Positions 8,904-17,447 of a stretch of 64,000 bases of DNA are shown here, in pieces. This DNA comes from Helicobacter pylori NCTC 11637 = CCUG 17874 = ATCC 43504 = JCM 12093 (GTDB lineage Bacteria; Campylobacterota; Campylobacteria; Campylobacterales; Helicobacteraceae). The notes beneath the pieces are model-generated. The model saw only the letters and a list, made by a program, of their open reading frames with translations. It ran no database searches and had not been told where the DNA came from. Position numbers and translations under genes: made by a program. Positions within the stretch are counted from its first letter, which is position 1. Each line of letters starts with the position of its first letter. The stretch lies in contig NZ_LS483488.1 of NCBI RefSeq assembly GCF_900478295.1, forward strand, positions 1,116,001 through 1,180,000. The letters are read 5' to 3'.

Positions 8904-9425
8904 ATGGAAAATGGATTTGACCCCCTCATTTATAAACGCTATTTGAAAAAGAAAGAAACCTTTTTGCTGTTTAAAAAAATCGCTCAAGCCTCTGCGTTTA
9001 AAAATTTAAAGCTCCAACTCAAGCGAAGAGAGGTAATCAAGCGCTATGTTTCTCAAGCTTTGGGGGATTTAAAGAAAGGATTTAGATACGCTAAAGTAGA
9101 ACACCAAATCCTAAAAATCTATTTCACGCACCCAAGTTTCTTGAAAGCCTTTAAGATAGAAGAAGACTATTACACCAACCACTTGAAAGCCCATTTAAAA
9201 GAAACGCAAAAAATCCTAAAAGCTTTAAATTACCCTTTTGATTTTAAAACTATCCAAGCGAGCGTGAGAAAAAGGGCGTATCAAAAACCAGTTGTTAAAA
9301 AAGAAAAACCCCCTAAAAGCGTGAATGTCAATTGCGAAGGTTTGAGCGATTTCACTAAAAAGCAATTTCTAAAGCTCAAACGCGCTTGTAACGATAATAC
9401 GCCGCGCACGCCCCCTCAGAGCTGA
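8904..9425 (+). CDS. Conserved hypothetical protein
   Basis: A 173-residue basic, soluble protein rich in Lys and aromatic residues, with no signal peptide or membrane segment. I do not recognise a named domain. The first 110 residues look helical; the rest is a flexible lysine/proline tail. A promoter-like TATAAT (about 8892-8897) lies only about 10 bases from the ATG, so a near-leaderless transcript is possible. The 3' end overlaps the convergent hypD gene by 50 bp. Position matches HP0897 (from memory). Confidence 0.65.
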   Translation: MENGFDPLIYKRYLKKKETFLLFKKIAQASAFKNLKLQLKRREVIKRYVSQALGDLKKGFRYAKVEHQILKIYFTHPSFLKAFKIEEDYYTNHLKAHLKETQKILKALNYPFDFKTIQASVRKRAYQKPVVKKEKPPKSVNVNCEGLSDFTKKQFLKLKRACNDNTPRTPPQS

Positions 9426-10488
9426 CCATGCAACTGCCGATCGGGTTTTGCGGGGTGCAAGTTGTAGCGAACAATGAGCAGTCTAGGGGTTTAGCGATGC
9501 CTTTTAAAATTTCCCCACACTTGCATGCCTTGTTTTCTTTAGAGGTTTTGTGGCTTAAGTGTTCTTTAAAGACTTTTTCAGCGTCATAAGAAGCGAACGC
9601 TTCTTTGAGCTTTAGGGCGGAATGTTTGATATTCCCTAACCCTCTCCATTCAAAATTTTCCCTAACTTCCATGCACGCATTGACTAACACTTGCGCTTTC
9701 ACATTCCCCCCATAGCTCACCGCTCTTTTGTATTGGATTTCTAGCTTGGCTTCTTTGTTTAAGGCTTGTTTAAGAAGCATCAGCACGCTTTCTAATATAT
9801 CCACCGGCTCAAAACCGCTCACGATAATGGGGATTTTGAAGCGATCCACTAAAGGAGCATAGATTTGAGCGCCGCTGATCACGCTCACATGGCTAGGGGC
9901 TAAAAGGGCGTTAATCTGGCATGCTGGATCTTTTAAAATCGCGCTCACGCTGGGAGGCACTAAAATGTGGTTGGTGTGGAAAAAAAGGTTGTTGATTTTT
10001 TCTTTTTTGGCGTTCAGTAAAACGCTCGCTGTCATGGGCGTGGTGGTTTCAAAACCGATCGCAATGTAGATGACTTTTTTATGCGGGTTTTCTTTAGCGA
10101 TCTCTAAAGCTTGCATGGGCGAATACAAAAAGCGCGCATCTAGCCCCTTTTCTCTGGCTTGTATCAAACTCCCATAGCTCCCGGGGACTTTCATCATATC
10201 CCCTAAACTCAAAACAATGCTATCTTTGATAGTGGCTAACTCATAAGCTTCATCAAGGCGCGCTCTTGGCATCACGCATACCGGGCAGCCCGGCCCATGC
10301 ACAAACTCTAAATTGTTAGGCATCAAATCCAAAAGCCCGTATTTCATGATCGAATGCGTATGCCCTCCGCACACTTCCATGATGACTAATTTTTTTTCAA
10401 GTTTGGAAGCGAGTTTTTTGATTGCATTAGAGAGCGCTAAAAGGGTTCGCTTGTCTCTAAAGGGCGAAATGAGATGATCAACGCTCAT
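9376..10488 (-). CDS. hypD: Hydrogenase maturation protein HypD
   Basis: A 370-residue iron-sulfur protein that, with HypC, builds the Fe(CN)2CO centre of the [NiFe] hydrogenase. Seen are the N-terminal VCGGHTHSIMKYG motif near residue 40, GPGCPVCVMP near 66, GFETTTP near 145 and the C-terminal cysteine cluster (CKCGEILKGIA ... CTPQNPIGSCMVS) for the 4Fe-4S cluster. It is the last gene of hypB-hypC-hypD, 5 bp after hypC. H. pylori hydrogenase and nickel maturation are also tied to urease through HypA/HypB. Length is normal for the family. Confidence 0.96.
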   Translation of the reverse strand: MSVDHLISPFRDKRTLLALSNAIKKLASKLEKKLVIMEVCGGHTHSIMKYGLLDLMPNNLEFVHGPGCPVCVMPRARLDEAYELATIKDSIVLSLGDMMKVPGSYGSLIQAREKGLDARFLYSPMQALEIAKENPHKKVIYIAIGFETTTPMTASVLLNAKKEKINNLFFHTNHILVPPSVSAILKDPACQINALLAPSHVSVISGAQIYAPLVDRFKIPIIVSGFEPVDILESVLMLLKQALNKEAKLEIQYKRAVSYGGNVKAQVLVNACMEVRENFEWRGLGNIKHSALKLKEAFASYDAEKVFKEHLSHKTSKENKACKCGEILKGIAKPLDCSLFATTCTPQNPIGSCMVSSEGACAAYYRYKRV

Positions 10489-10493
10489 TGTTA

Positions 10494-10727
10494 TTATTGC
10501 GTTTCGTTCATTTTGGCGATCATTTCTTGATAAAGCTCAATGGATTCTAGGGCTTCTTTTTCATCAATCTTGCTCATCACATAGCCGATGTGGAGCAGCA
10601 CGTAATCGCCCACTTTAACGGACTCGCCCATTAAATCCAAGCTCGCCTCTCTTTGAACGCCCAAAGTCTCTAAGAGCGCCACATTATCGTTAATGGCTAT
10701 GACTTTAGAGGGGATCGCTAGACACAT
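10494..10727 (-). CDS. hypC: Hydrogenase assembly chaperone HypC
   Basis: A 77-residue OB-fold chaperone beginning MCLAIPSKVI, whose Cys2 binds the iron precursor, followed by the family motif GDYVLLHIGYVMSKID. It acts between HypD and the hydrogenase large subunit. The start codon overlaps the hypB stop by one base and hypD follows after 5 bp, so translation is coupled. Confidence 0.95.
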   Translation of the reverse strand: MCLAIPSKVIAINDNVALLETLGVQREASLDLMGESVKVGDYVLLHIGYVMSKIDEKEALESIELYQEMIAKMNETQ

Positions 10728-11455
10728 TAAAACGAATGCGTGGACTGGTAATTTTCACGCTTTTTTTCTAAAAGGAAGTTTTTAAAATCTTCCAAACTTT
10801 TAGGATCTTTGGAACTCATTAAAAAAATAGGCGCTTCAGGCTTTAATTTTTGCATGTCTTCTTTGACTTGAGAAACCCTGAAATTAAACACTTCAATCAT
10901 ATCCGCTTTACTGATAATTACCGCATCCGCACACATGAACATCGTGGGGTATTTTAGCACCTTATCATCGCCCTCTGGGACGGAGAGTAAAACGATATTC
11001 ATCGCCGCCCCTAGATTATAGCTTGAGGGGCAAACCAGATTCCCCACGTTTTCAATGATTAAGAAATCGCTTTTTTCTAACGCTCCCTCATCTTTTAATA
11101 AATCAAACGCCCCCTCAATCATGCTCGCTTCCAAATGGCACGCTTCGCCGGTGGTGATCTGGTGTGCGCTCACGCCTTTTTTACGCAATCTGTCCGCATC
11201 TCTGTTGGTTTGCAAATCGCCCTCTACCACGCAAAACTTAAAGTCTTTAAAATCCGCTAGATTTTCTAGCATCGTGGTTTTACCGCTGCCAGGAGAGCTC
11301 ATGAAATTTAACACATACAGCCCTTCTTTGAGATAGCGCTCTTTCATTTCAGCGGCTTTAATGTCGTTCTTGCTCAAAATCTTTTCCACGATTTTGACGT
11401 CTTTTTTACTCAAATTAGGGTTATTTTGTAAAGATTCTTTTCGTTGTTCGCTCAT
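10727..11455 (-). CDS. hypB: Hydrogenase/urease nickel incorporation GTPase HypB
   Basis: A 242-residue GTPase that delivers nickel to hydrogenase and, in H. pylori, supports urease activation with HypA. Walker A is FMSSPGSGKTTML near residue 52, with the downstream GDLQTNRDADRLR and ENVGNLVCP motifs (the Cys used for metal binding). There is no N-terminal polyhistidine stretch, as usual in this species. It is the first of three genes, with a clear ribosome site (AGGAAA) before the ATG at 11455. Confidence 0.96.
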   Translation of the reverse strand: MSEQRKESLQNNPNLSKKDVKIVEKILSKNDIKAAEMKERYLKEGLYVLNFMSSPGSGKTTMLENLADFKDFKFCVVEGDLQTNRDADRLRKKGVSAHQITTGEACHLEASMIEGAFDLLKDEGALEKSDFLIIENVGNLVCPSSYNLGAAMNIVLLSVPEGDDKVLKYPTMFMCADAVIISKADMIEVFNFRVSQVKEDMQKLKPEAPIFLMSSKDPKSLEDFKNFLLEKKRENYQSTHSF

Positions 11456-11566
11456 GCTTTTCCTTTCTTTTAAAATTTTCGTATTGTAGCGTGCTTAATT
11501 AAACAACTATGATTTAACCACTTCTTTTATCTTCTTGGCTGATTTTTTGTAGATCAAAAATATGCT

Positions 11567-11695
11567 TTACCCTAACCCCTTATCGTCGCTGTCGTTTTTA
11601 TCTTTTAACACTAATTTAATGATCCTCCATATGATGATTAATAAAATGATGGTTAAAAGCAAATACCAAACATTGATAAAAACGGCTTTCATCAT
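11567..11695 (-). CDS. Small single-span membrane protein
   Basis: A 42-residue peptide beginning MMKAVFINVWYLLLTIIL, with one hydrophobic helix (about residues 4-26) followed by a charged tail RIIKLVLKDKNDSDDKGLG. The ribosome site AAGGAAA sits 6 bases before the ATG. It is followed by the hypB operon and preceded by the cupin gene. Position matches the small HP0901 (from memory). Function unknown; it is not a type I toxin by context. Confidence 0.6.
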   Translation of the reverse strand: MMKAVFINVWYLLLTIILLIIIWRIIKLVLKDKNDSDDKGLG

Positions 11696-11705
11696 TTGAT
11701 TTTCC

Positions 11706-12005
11706 TTATTTTTTACTCAAAGACAATCTGATAACGCTATTTTCTAAAGCGTCCAAACGATGCGAAACTTGGGCTTCTAGGCTGATTAACGCTCCCTTTG
11801 GCATTTCTATTTTTTCATCTCCCACTTCAAAAACGATTTTGCCCTCTAAAACCTGCACGCTGATAGCTCCCGGGGCCTTGTGTTTGTCCATGATCGCTCC
11901 CTTGGGCATGCAAATGCGGATTTCCTTATTGGAAGAATTTTCACTCAACGCTTCAATGTGGAGCTTTTCAAAATGAACGCCCTCTAAAAAATTAACCATT
12001 CTCAT
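11706..12005 (-). CDS. Cupin-domain protein
   Basis: A 99-residue single-domain cupin. The two conserved cupin strands are visible as ICMPKGAIMDKHKAPGAISVQVLEGKIVFEVG and MPKGALISLEAQVSHRLDALE, but the classical metal-binding His cluster is reduced to isolated histidines (near residues 41 and 83), so metal binding is doubtful. It is a soluble probable homodimer. It lies between ackA remnants and the small membrane protein, all on the minus strand. Ligand unknown. Confidence 0.78.
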   Translation of the reverse strand: MRMVNFLEGVHFEKLHIEALSENSSNKEIRICMPKGAIMDKHKAPGAISVQVLEGKIVFEVGDEKIEMPKGALISLEAQVSHRLDALENSVIRLSLSKK

Positions 12006-12015
12006 TAAACAACCT

Positions 12016-13081
12016 TTATTTTAATTTTTCTACTATTTCTTTCGCTTGTAAAGCGATTTCTAACTCTTCATCAGTAGGGATTCGTAAAACCTTAACCTTA
12101 GCGTCAGGCTGGCTCAAATCCACTAATCCGTTGCCCGGATTGTCGTTGGTGGGCTTACATAAAGCGATCCCTAAATTTCTAATCCTTCACACACGCTCTC
12201 TCTTAAAGCCGAGTAGTTTTCCCCTAATCCCCCTGTAAAGAGGATCGCATCTACTTTTTTTAAGACCACCATGTAAGCCCCAATATACTTTTTAATGCGA
12301 TAAGCGCACATTTCAAAAGCGAGTTTGGCTTGTTTATCGCCTTTTTGCTTTCTGGCTTCTATGTTTCTCATTATCCCCACAAATGCCTTTCAAACCGCTT
12401 TCATGGTTTAACATTTTCATCACTTCTTCTAAGCTCTTGTTCGCACATTGCGCAGTATATTCCACCACAGTGGGGTCAATATCCCCACACCTTGTGCCCA
12501 TAATCAAGCCTTCTAATGGGGTTAGCCCCATAGAAGTGTCCACGCTTTTACCCTTTTGAATGGCTGTTGCGCTTGAGCCGTTCCCTAAATGCAAACTGAT
12601 AGCGGTGAAGCACCCAAACGCTAAAGCGATTGGGCTTCCTCGGCTGATGTTGCCCATAGGGAAAGTTTGGTTCTCACTTTGTGTCCCTAATCATAGGGAT
12701 TTTACAGAGTTTGATCTCCAACGCATTCCCTACAGGTCTCACACATCATATCTCCAAAGGCGTAACTTTGCGTACTTCCTACGCTAGATACAAATGTATG
12801 GAGATATTATACTACAAATTAGCAGCATTCATCCCAAACACTAAAGATGTTTGGGATTTCTGCTTGGGTGGTTTAAAAAGCCCGCTCGCATGATCTTTAA
12901 TCACAAGCTTTTCTTTAAGTTCTTGATCGTTATGGTGTAAATGCGATTTGATTTTCAACTGCCCTATTTCTTCGCCGATTTTTTCGGCCAAACCGCTCGC
13001 TAAGGGCTTATTTTCTTTCATGTCAAACAATTTAAACTTAATAGACGAACTGCCCAGATTCAAAACTAAAATTTCCATCAA
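12016..13081 (-). pseudogene. ackA: Acetate kinase, disrupted by mini-IS and two further frameshifts
   Basis: The frame opens normally at 13081 ([19 protein letters not shown], the phosphate-binding N-terminus). After HASGL it enters a 268-bp IS605-type element, and when homology resumes ([18 protein letters not shown]) roughly 130 codons of the ancestral gene are missing, including the substrate-binding region. Further on, GICGDN is followed by a small deletion (about 5 bp, near 12370) before [16 protein letters not shown], and a 1-base deletion near 12175 breaks CEGLE|DLGIAL. The remaining coding sequence is about 267 codons against about 400 for the family. The enzyme (acetyl phosphate + ADP to acetate + ATP) cannot be made. 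Confidence 0.9.
12605..12872 (-). mobile_element. 268-bp non-autonomous IS605-type element in ackA (mini-IS605)
   Basis: On the minus strand the element starts ACCACCCAAGCAG directly after a TTTAA target and ends GGGTGCTTCAC. It has the paired subterminal hairpins of the IS200/IS605 family: a left hairpin with arms ATCCCAAACA/TGTTTGGGAT and a right hairpin with CCCAATCGC/GCGTTTGGG. No transposase gene is inside. A minus-strand TATAAT (12816-12821) could fire rightward into flanking DNA. The copy at 29566-29833 is identical as far as I can read. The TTTAA target and lack of target duplication fit IS605. Confidence 0.88.
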
Positions 13082-13095
13082 TTCCTCCTAGTCAA

Positions 13096-14623
13096 TTAAT
13101 CTTGCGCTTGAAGGGCGCTAATCAAAACGGTGTTGATAATAACTTCCACTAAAGCGCCCCCTACTCAAATCGTTAATGGGCTTGTTCAAACCTTGTAAGA
13201 TAGGCCCTATCGCCACGGCTTTAGCGCTCCGTTGCACCGCTTTATAAGCGATATTCCCAGCGTTTAAATCCGGGAAAATAAAAACGCTAGCTTGCCCGGC
13301 CACTTGGCTGTTAGGCATTTTTTTCTTCACTACGCTTTTATCAATGGAAGCGTCAAATTGTAAAGGGCCATCAATTTCTAATTGTGGATCTAACTTTTGA
13401 GCGATTGTTAGGGCTTCGTTGATTTTGTCTATCATTTCGCCTTGAGCGGAATTGCCTGTCGCATAAGAGAGTAAGGCCACTTTAGGTGCGATATTGAGTT
13501 GCTTAGCGCTTTGTGCAGAAGTGATAGCGATCTCAGCTAATTCTTTAGGGCTAGGGTTAGGGATAATCGCGCAATCCCCAAAAACCAACACTTGAGTGTC
13601 TAAACACATTAAAAACACGCTTGAAACCAAGCTCACGCCGGGTTTGGTTTTGATGATTTGTAAAGCGGGTCTAATGGTCTCAGCTGTGATTCACCCCAGA
13701 AACCATGGCATGCGCATAACCTGAATGCACGAGCATGGTCGCAAAATAAGTCTTATCCAACACTAATTGTTCAGCTTCTTGCTCACTCAAGCCCTTTGAT
13801 TTTCGTAATTCATACAAACTATTAGCAAATTCTTCTCTATAATGAGAAGTGCTAGGATCAATGATTTCTACATTTTCTAAATTCAAGTTCAAATTTTTCG
13901 AATTAATGGCTTCTTTATCGCCCAATAAAATCAATCCCACCGCGCCCATAGCGTTCAAACGATGCGCGGCTTTTAAAATCCTTTCATCTTCGCTCTCGGG
14001 TAAAACCACTTTTTTAATCTGTTTTTTAGCCTTTTTTTCCAAACCCATTTGAAAAGCTAAAGGGGTAATAATCTCGCTTTTTATTTGCAACACGCTTTCT
14101 ATCAGATCCGCTTCTAATGAGACGCGCTTAAAAAATTGGGTTTTTCATGCATTTCGCCCGCAAATAACCCTACAGCGAAAGGGGCTTCTTTTTTAATGAT
14201 ATGAGAATGCATGGCTTTCAAATATTCCAAACTCGTTTGCGCGACAGCCACAACAGGAGCGTTTAAATGCTTGGCTAAAGTGGTGTTTAAATCTAAAAGA
14301 GCGTTTAAGAAAAACTTCGGCGCATACCCTAAACTAATGACAAAATCATGCGTGGTTTGTAATTCATCATAGCGTTTGAGAATCGTTTCAAATAGTAACT
14401 CTTCTTGAGCAGCGCTCGCAAACTCTAAAGCCTTTTGTTTGTCTATGGCGCTATGAAACTCTAAAGAGTTCAAGCCATAGCGCTCCCAAAAACCCTCACG
14501 CCCCCCATCAATGGGCGAAAACAATGCGATTTTTTGATAGCGTGGCTTTAGCGCTTTTAAAAGGCTCTTACAAGCAACCCCTAAAACTTCTGTATCCTCT
14601 GGGTAAATCCATAAACCTTGCAT
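13096..14623 (-). pseudogene. pta: Phosphate acetyltransferase, three frameshifts
   Basis: Three successive open stretches (14623-14114, about 14130-13680, about 13700-13118) encode consecutive parts of Pta. The N-terminal part starts MQGLWIYPEDTEVLGVACKS; the catalytic part contains VVLPESEDERILKAA and [19 protein letters not shown]. Breaks are a 1-base deletion near 14120, a small deletion near 13685 ([13 protein letters not shown]) and one extra G in the G5 tract at 13157-13161 that spoils the last residues (RGALVED... IISALQAQD). Its neighbour ackA is also dead, so the acetyl-CoA/acetyl-phosphate/acetate route is lost as a unit. Some other H. pylori strains also carry split pta. Confidence 0.9.
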
Positions 14624-14871
14624 GCCAATCTCCCTAAAATTATCGTTTTTACTTAATTGTAGCGAAATTTAATTAAACCTAAACGAAACCATAGTTTTAA
14701 AAATCTCTGTTCTCATTAAGCGCGAATAACGACAACTTTTATTTTTAAAAAATGGGGTTTTTCGTTTTAAAAAACACCTTTAGCATTTTTAGATTTGATC
14801 ATGCATCTTAAGGAACTCTTTTTGCTTAACTCACACCATGTAAAATAAAAGAGTTGTTTTAAAGGATAACC

Positions 14872-16431
14872 ATGCCATCTCCTATTAATCCCATTCACAC
14901 CAACGCAAGCGCCAACGCAAGCACTTTAATAAATAGCGGAGCGAAAAACGAAGACACCAAAAACGCCCCTAAAAGCGCATCAAAAGATTTCAGTAAGATC
15001 TTAAACCAAAAGATCTCTAAAGACAAAACCGCCCCTAAAGAAAATCCTAACGCATTAAAAGCCGCACCCAAAGACTCTAAAGAGAGCACTAAAGAGGACG
15101 CTAAAGCGCTTGAAAAAACCCCTACCCCACACCACCAACACGCTCAAAATCCCGCCAAAGACCAACAAGCCCCTACCCTAAAAGATTGGCTCAACCACAA
15201 AAAAACAACAGCCCCACATGAGGCTCAACATGAAACCCATGAGGCTAATGAAACTAACCCCAAAACCCCTAACGAAACTTTAAACAAGAATGAAAAAAAG
15301 CCTAACGAAGTTATCTCTAACGCTCATCAAATAAATTTAACTAATAAAAACCCCATAACCCCCACCAACCACGCTAATAACGCTATCAAAAAACCCACAG
15401 CCCCAACCCATAACGCTAAAGAGTCAAAAACCCTTAAAGACATCCAAACGCTCAGCCAAAAACATGACTTAAACGCCAGCAACATTCAAGCGACCACAAC
15501 TCCAGAAAATAAAACCCCCTTAAATGCGAGCGATCATCTTGCTTTGAAAACAACGCAAACGCCCACTAACCACACCCTTGCAAAGAACGACGCTAAAAAC
15601 ACCGCCAACCTTTCTAGCGTTTTGCAATCCTTAGAAAAAAAAGAATCGCACAATAAAGAACACGCAAACCCCCAAAATAACGAAAAAAAAACGCCCCCTT
15701 TAAAGGAAGCTTTACCAATGAACGCTATTAAAAGGGATAAAACGCTTTCTAAAAAAAAGTCAGAAAAAACCCCTACTAAAGCCCAAACTACAGCCCCAAG
15801 CACAACGCCAGAAAACGCCCCTAAAATCCCTCTTAAAACGCCCCCTTTAATGCCTTTAATAGGAGCTAACCCCCCTAACGATAACCCTCCAACGCCATTA
15901 GAAAAAGAAGAAACAACTAAAGAAGCAAGCGATAATAAAGAAAAAACTAAAGAATCCACTAACAACGCTCAAAGCGCGCAAAACGCCCAAGCTAGCGATA
16001 AGACAAGCGAGAATAAAAGCACTGCCCCTAAAGAGACGATCAAGCATTTCACCCAACAATTAAAGCAAGAAATCCAAGAATACAAACCCCCCATGAGCAG
16101 GATCTCTATGGATTTATTCCCTAAGGAATTGGGCAAGGTTGAAGTGATTATTCAAAAAGTGGGTAAAAACCTTAAAGTGAGCGTGATTTCTCACAACAAC
16201 AGCCTACAAACCTTTTTAGACAACCAACAAGATCTCAAAAACAGCCTGAACGCTTTAGGCTTTGAAGGGGTAGATTTGAGCTTTTCGCAAGATTCTTCTA
16301 AAGAGCAACCCAAAGAGTCATTCAAAGAGCAGGAATTAACCCCCTTAAAAGAAAACGCCCTAAAAAGCTACCAAGAGAATACGGACCATGAAAACAAAGA
16401 AACGAGCATGCAAATCACTCTTTATGCGTGA
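14872..16431 (+). CDS. fliK: Flagellar hook-length control protein FliK-like
   Basis: A 519-residue protein with a long low-complexity N-terminal two-thirds very rich in Lys, Thr, Asn, Ala and Pro, and a folded C-terminal domain. The segment SRISMDLFPKELGKVEVIIQKVGKNLKVSVIS (about residues 402-433) matches the FliK C-terminal domain that switches export specificity from hook to filament. It is first in a set with flgD and the hook gene, 50 bp before flgD. The ribosome site AAAGGA precedes the ATG. No signal peptide, consistent with flagellar type III export. Confidence 0.9.
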   Translation: MPSPINPIHTNASANASTLINSGAKNEDTKNAPKSASKDFSKILNQKISKDKTAPKENPNALKAAPKDSKESTKEDAKALEKTPTPHHQHAQNPAKDQQAPTLKDWLNHKKTTAPHEAQHETHEANETNPKTPNETLNKNEKKPNEVISNAHQINLTNKNPITPTNHANNAIKKPTAPTHNAKESKTLKDIQTLSQKHDLNASNIQATTTPENKTPLNASDHLALKTTQTPTNHTLAKNDAKNTANLSSVLQSLEKKESHNKEHANPQNNEKKTPPLKEALPMNAIKRDKTLSKKKSEKTPTKAQTTAPSTTPENAPKIPLKTPPLMPLIGANPPNDNPPTPLEKEETTKEASDNKEKTKESTNNAQSAQNAQASDKTSENKSTAPKETIKHFTQQLKQEIQEYKPPMSRISMDLFPKELGKVEVIIQKVGKNLKVSVISHNNSLQTFLDNQQDLKNSLNALGFEGVDLSFSQDSSKEQPKESFKEQELTPLKENALKSYQENTDHENKETSMQITLYA

Positions 16432-16481
16432 TTTTAAGCGAGTTTGCTCTATAATAAGACATCTTTAATAAGGAAGAGATC

Positions 16482-17447
16482 ATGGCCATTGATTTAGCAG
16501 AAGTTACAGGAGCTAAAGCCGCGCAAGAAAGGAAAAAAGAGCAACCCACCATCGCTAACGGGTTGGATAAAAACGCTTTCATGAAACTCTTTTTAGAGCA
16601 ATTGAAAAATCAAGACCCCACCGCTCCTATGGAAACGGATAAAATCATCACCCAAACCGCGCAGCTCACGCAAGTGGAAATGCAAGAAGAAAACAAAAAA
16701 ACCATGCAAGAAGTCGCCAGTGCGATGAAATCCAATAAAGAAACTAACGAATCTTTAAAAGACTTTCAAGGCGCTTTAAAAGACACCATGGAAAACCTTA
16801 ATAAAGGCATGGACGATAGCTTGAAAGCCAATAACGCTTTAAGGGAAGTAACGGCCCTTAATTCTGTGAGCATGATAGGCAAAATCGCTGAAACCGATGT
16901 GAGCGGGGCGAATTTTGACGGCAACAACAAGCTTTCTTTTTCGCTCTTTTTTGATGAAAAAATTGACGCTTCTAAAGGAGTGCCAGCGATTCAAATCCTG
17001 AATGAAAACAATGAATTAGTCAAAACGATTCCTTTAAAAGATTATAACGGGCAAAAGGGGTATATCAATTTTGAATGGGACGGCACAAACGAAAAGGGCG
17101 AAAAAGTCCCTAAAGGCAATTACAAAATCAAGGCTGAATACAATTTAGACTCCCAAAGCAAGCAGTATTTGCAAACGCGCATTGGTAGGGGCGAAGTGGA
17201 AAGCGTGATTTTTGATAAAGGCAAGCCCATGTTAAGAATGGGCGAAATGATTCTACCCATAGACAGTGCGATAGAATTTTATAAACCGGATCAAAAACCG
17301 ATTGAACAGAAACCGATTGATCAAAAACCGCTTGAACAGAAACTCTCTGATCAAAAACCCATTGAGCAAAAACCGATTGAGCAAAAACTCTCTGATCAAA
17401 GACCGATTGATCAAAAACCCCAAACTCCCCCTAAAGAGACAGCATGA
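16482..17447 (+). CDS. flgD: Flagellar hook assembly (capping) protein FlgD
   Basis: A 321-residue hook cap. The N-terminal NAFMKLFLEQLKNQDPTAPM near residue 30 is the FlgD signature, followed by a coiled middle and the FlgD Ig/tudor domain with WDGTNEKGEKVPKGNYKIK near 205. The C-terminus carries an unusual repeat of EQKPI/DQKPI pentapeptides (about residues 269-314), a likely strain-variable tail. A TATAAT box about 30 bp before the ATG suggests its own sigma-70 promoter. The last four bases overlap flgE2. Confidence 0.94.
   Translation: MAIDLAEVTGAKAAQERKKEQPTIANGLDKNAFMKLFLEQLKNQDPTAPMETDKIITQTAQLTQVEMQEENKKTMQEVASAMKSNKETNESLKDFQGALKDTMENLNKGMDDSLKANNALREVTALNSVSMIGKIAETDVSGANFDGNNKLSFSLFFDEKIDASKGVPAIQILNENNELVKTIPLKDYNGQKGYINFEWDGTNEKGEKVPKGNYKIKAEYNLDSQSKQYLQTRIGRGEVESVIFDKGKPMLRMGEMILPIDSAIEFYKPDQKPIEQKPIDQKPLEQKLSDQKPIEQKPIEQKLSDQRPIDQKPQTPPKETA
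17287..17425 (+). repeat. 15-bp coding tandem repeat in flgD tail
   Basis: About nine degenerate units of GA(T/A)CAAAAACCGATT encode QKPID/QKPIE/QKLSD pentapeptides. Unit changes keep the frame (multiples of 15), so length variation would alter only tail length. Confidence 0.85.

Noticed and set aside
12560..12893. Plus-strand open frames covering the mini-IS in ackA (and the same in frpB)
   Set aside because: They arise from reading through the non-coding element; the element has no recognisable protein and the frames cross its borders.
15534..15965. Hydrophobic minus-strand frame inside fliK
   Set aside because: It is the complement of Lys/Thr/Pro-rich fliK repeats, which reads as Val/Leu-rich sequence by chance.
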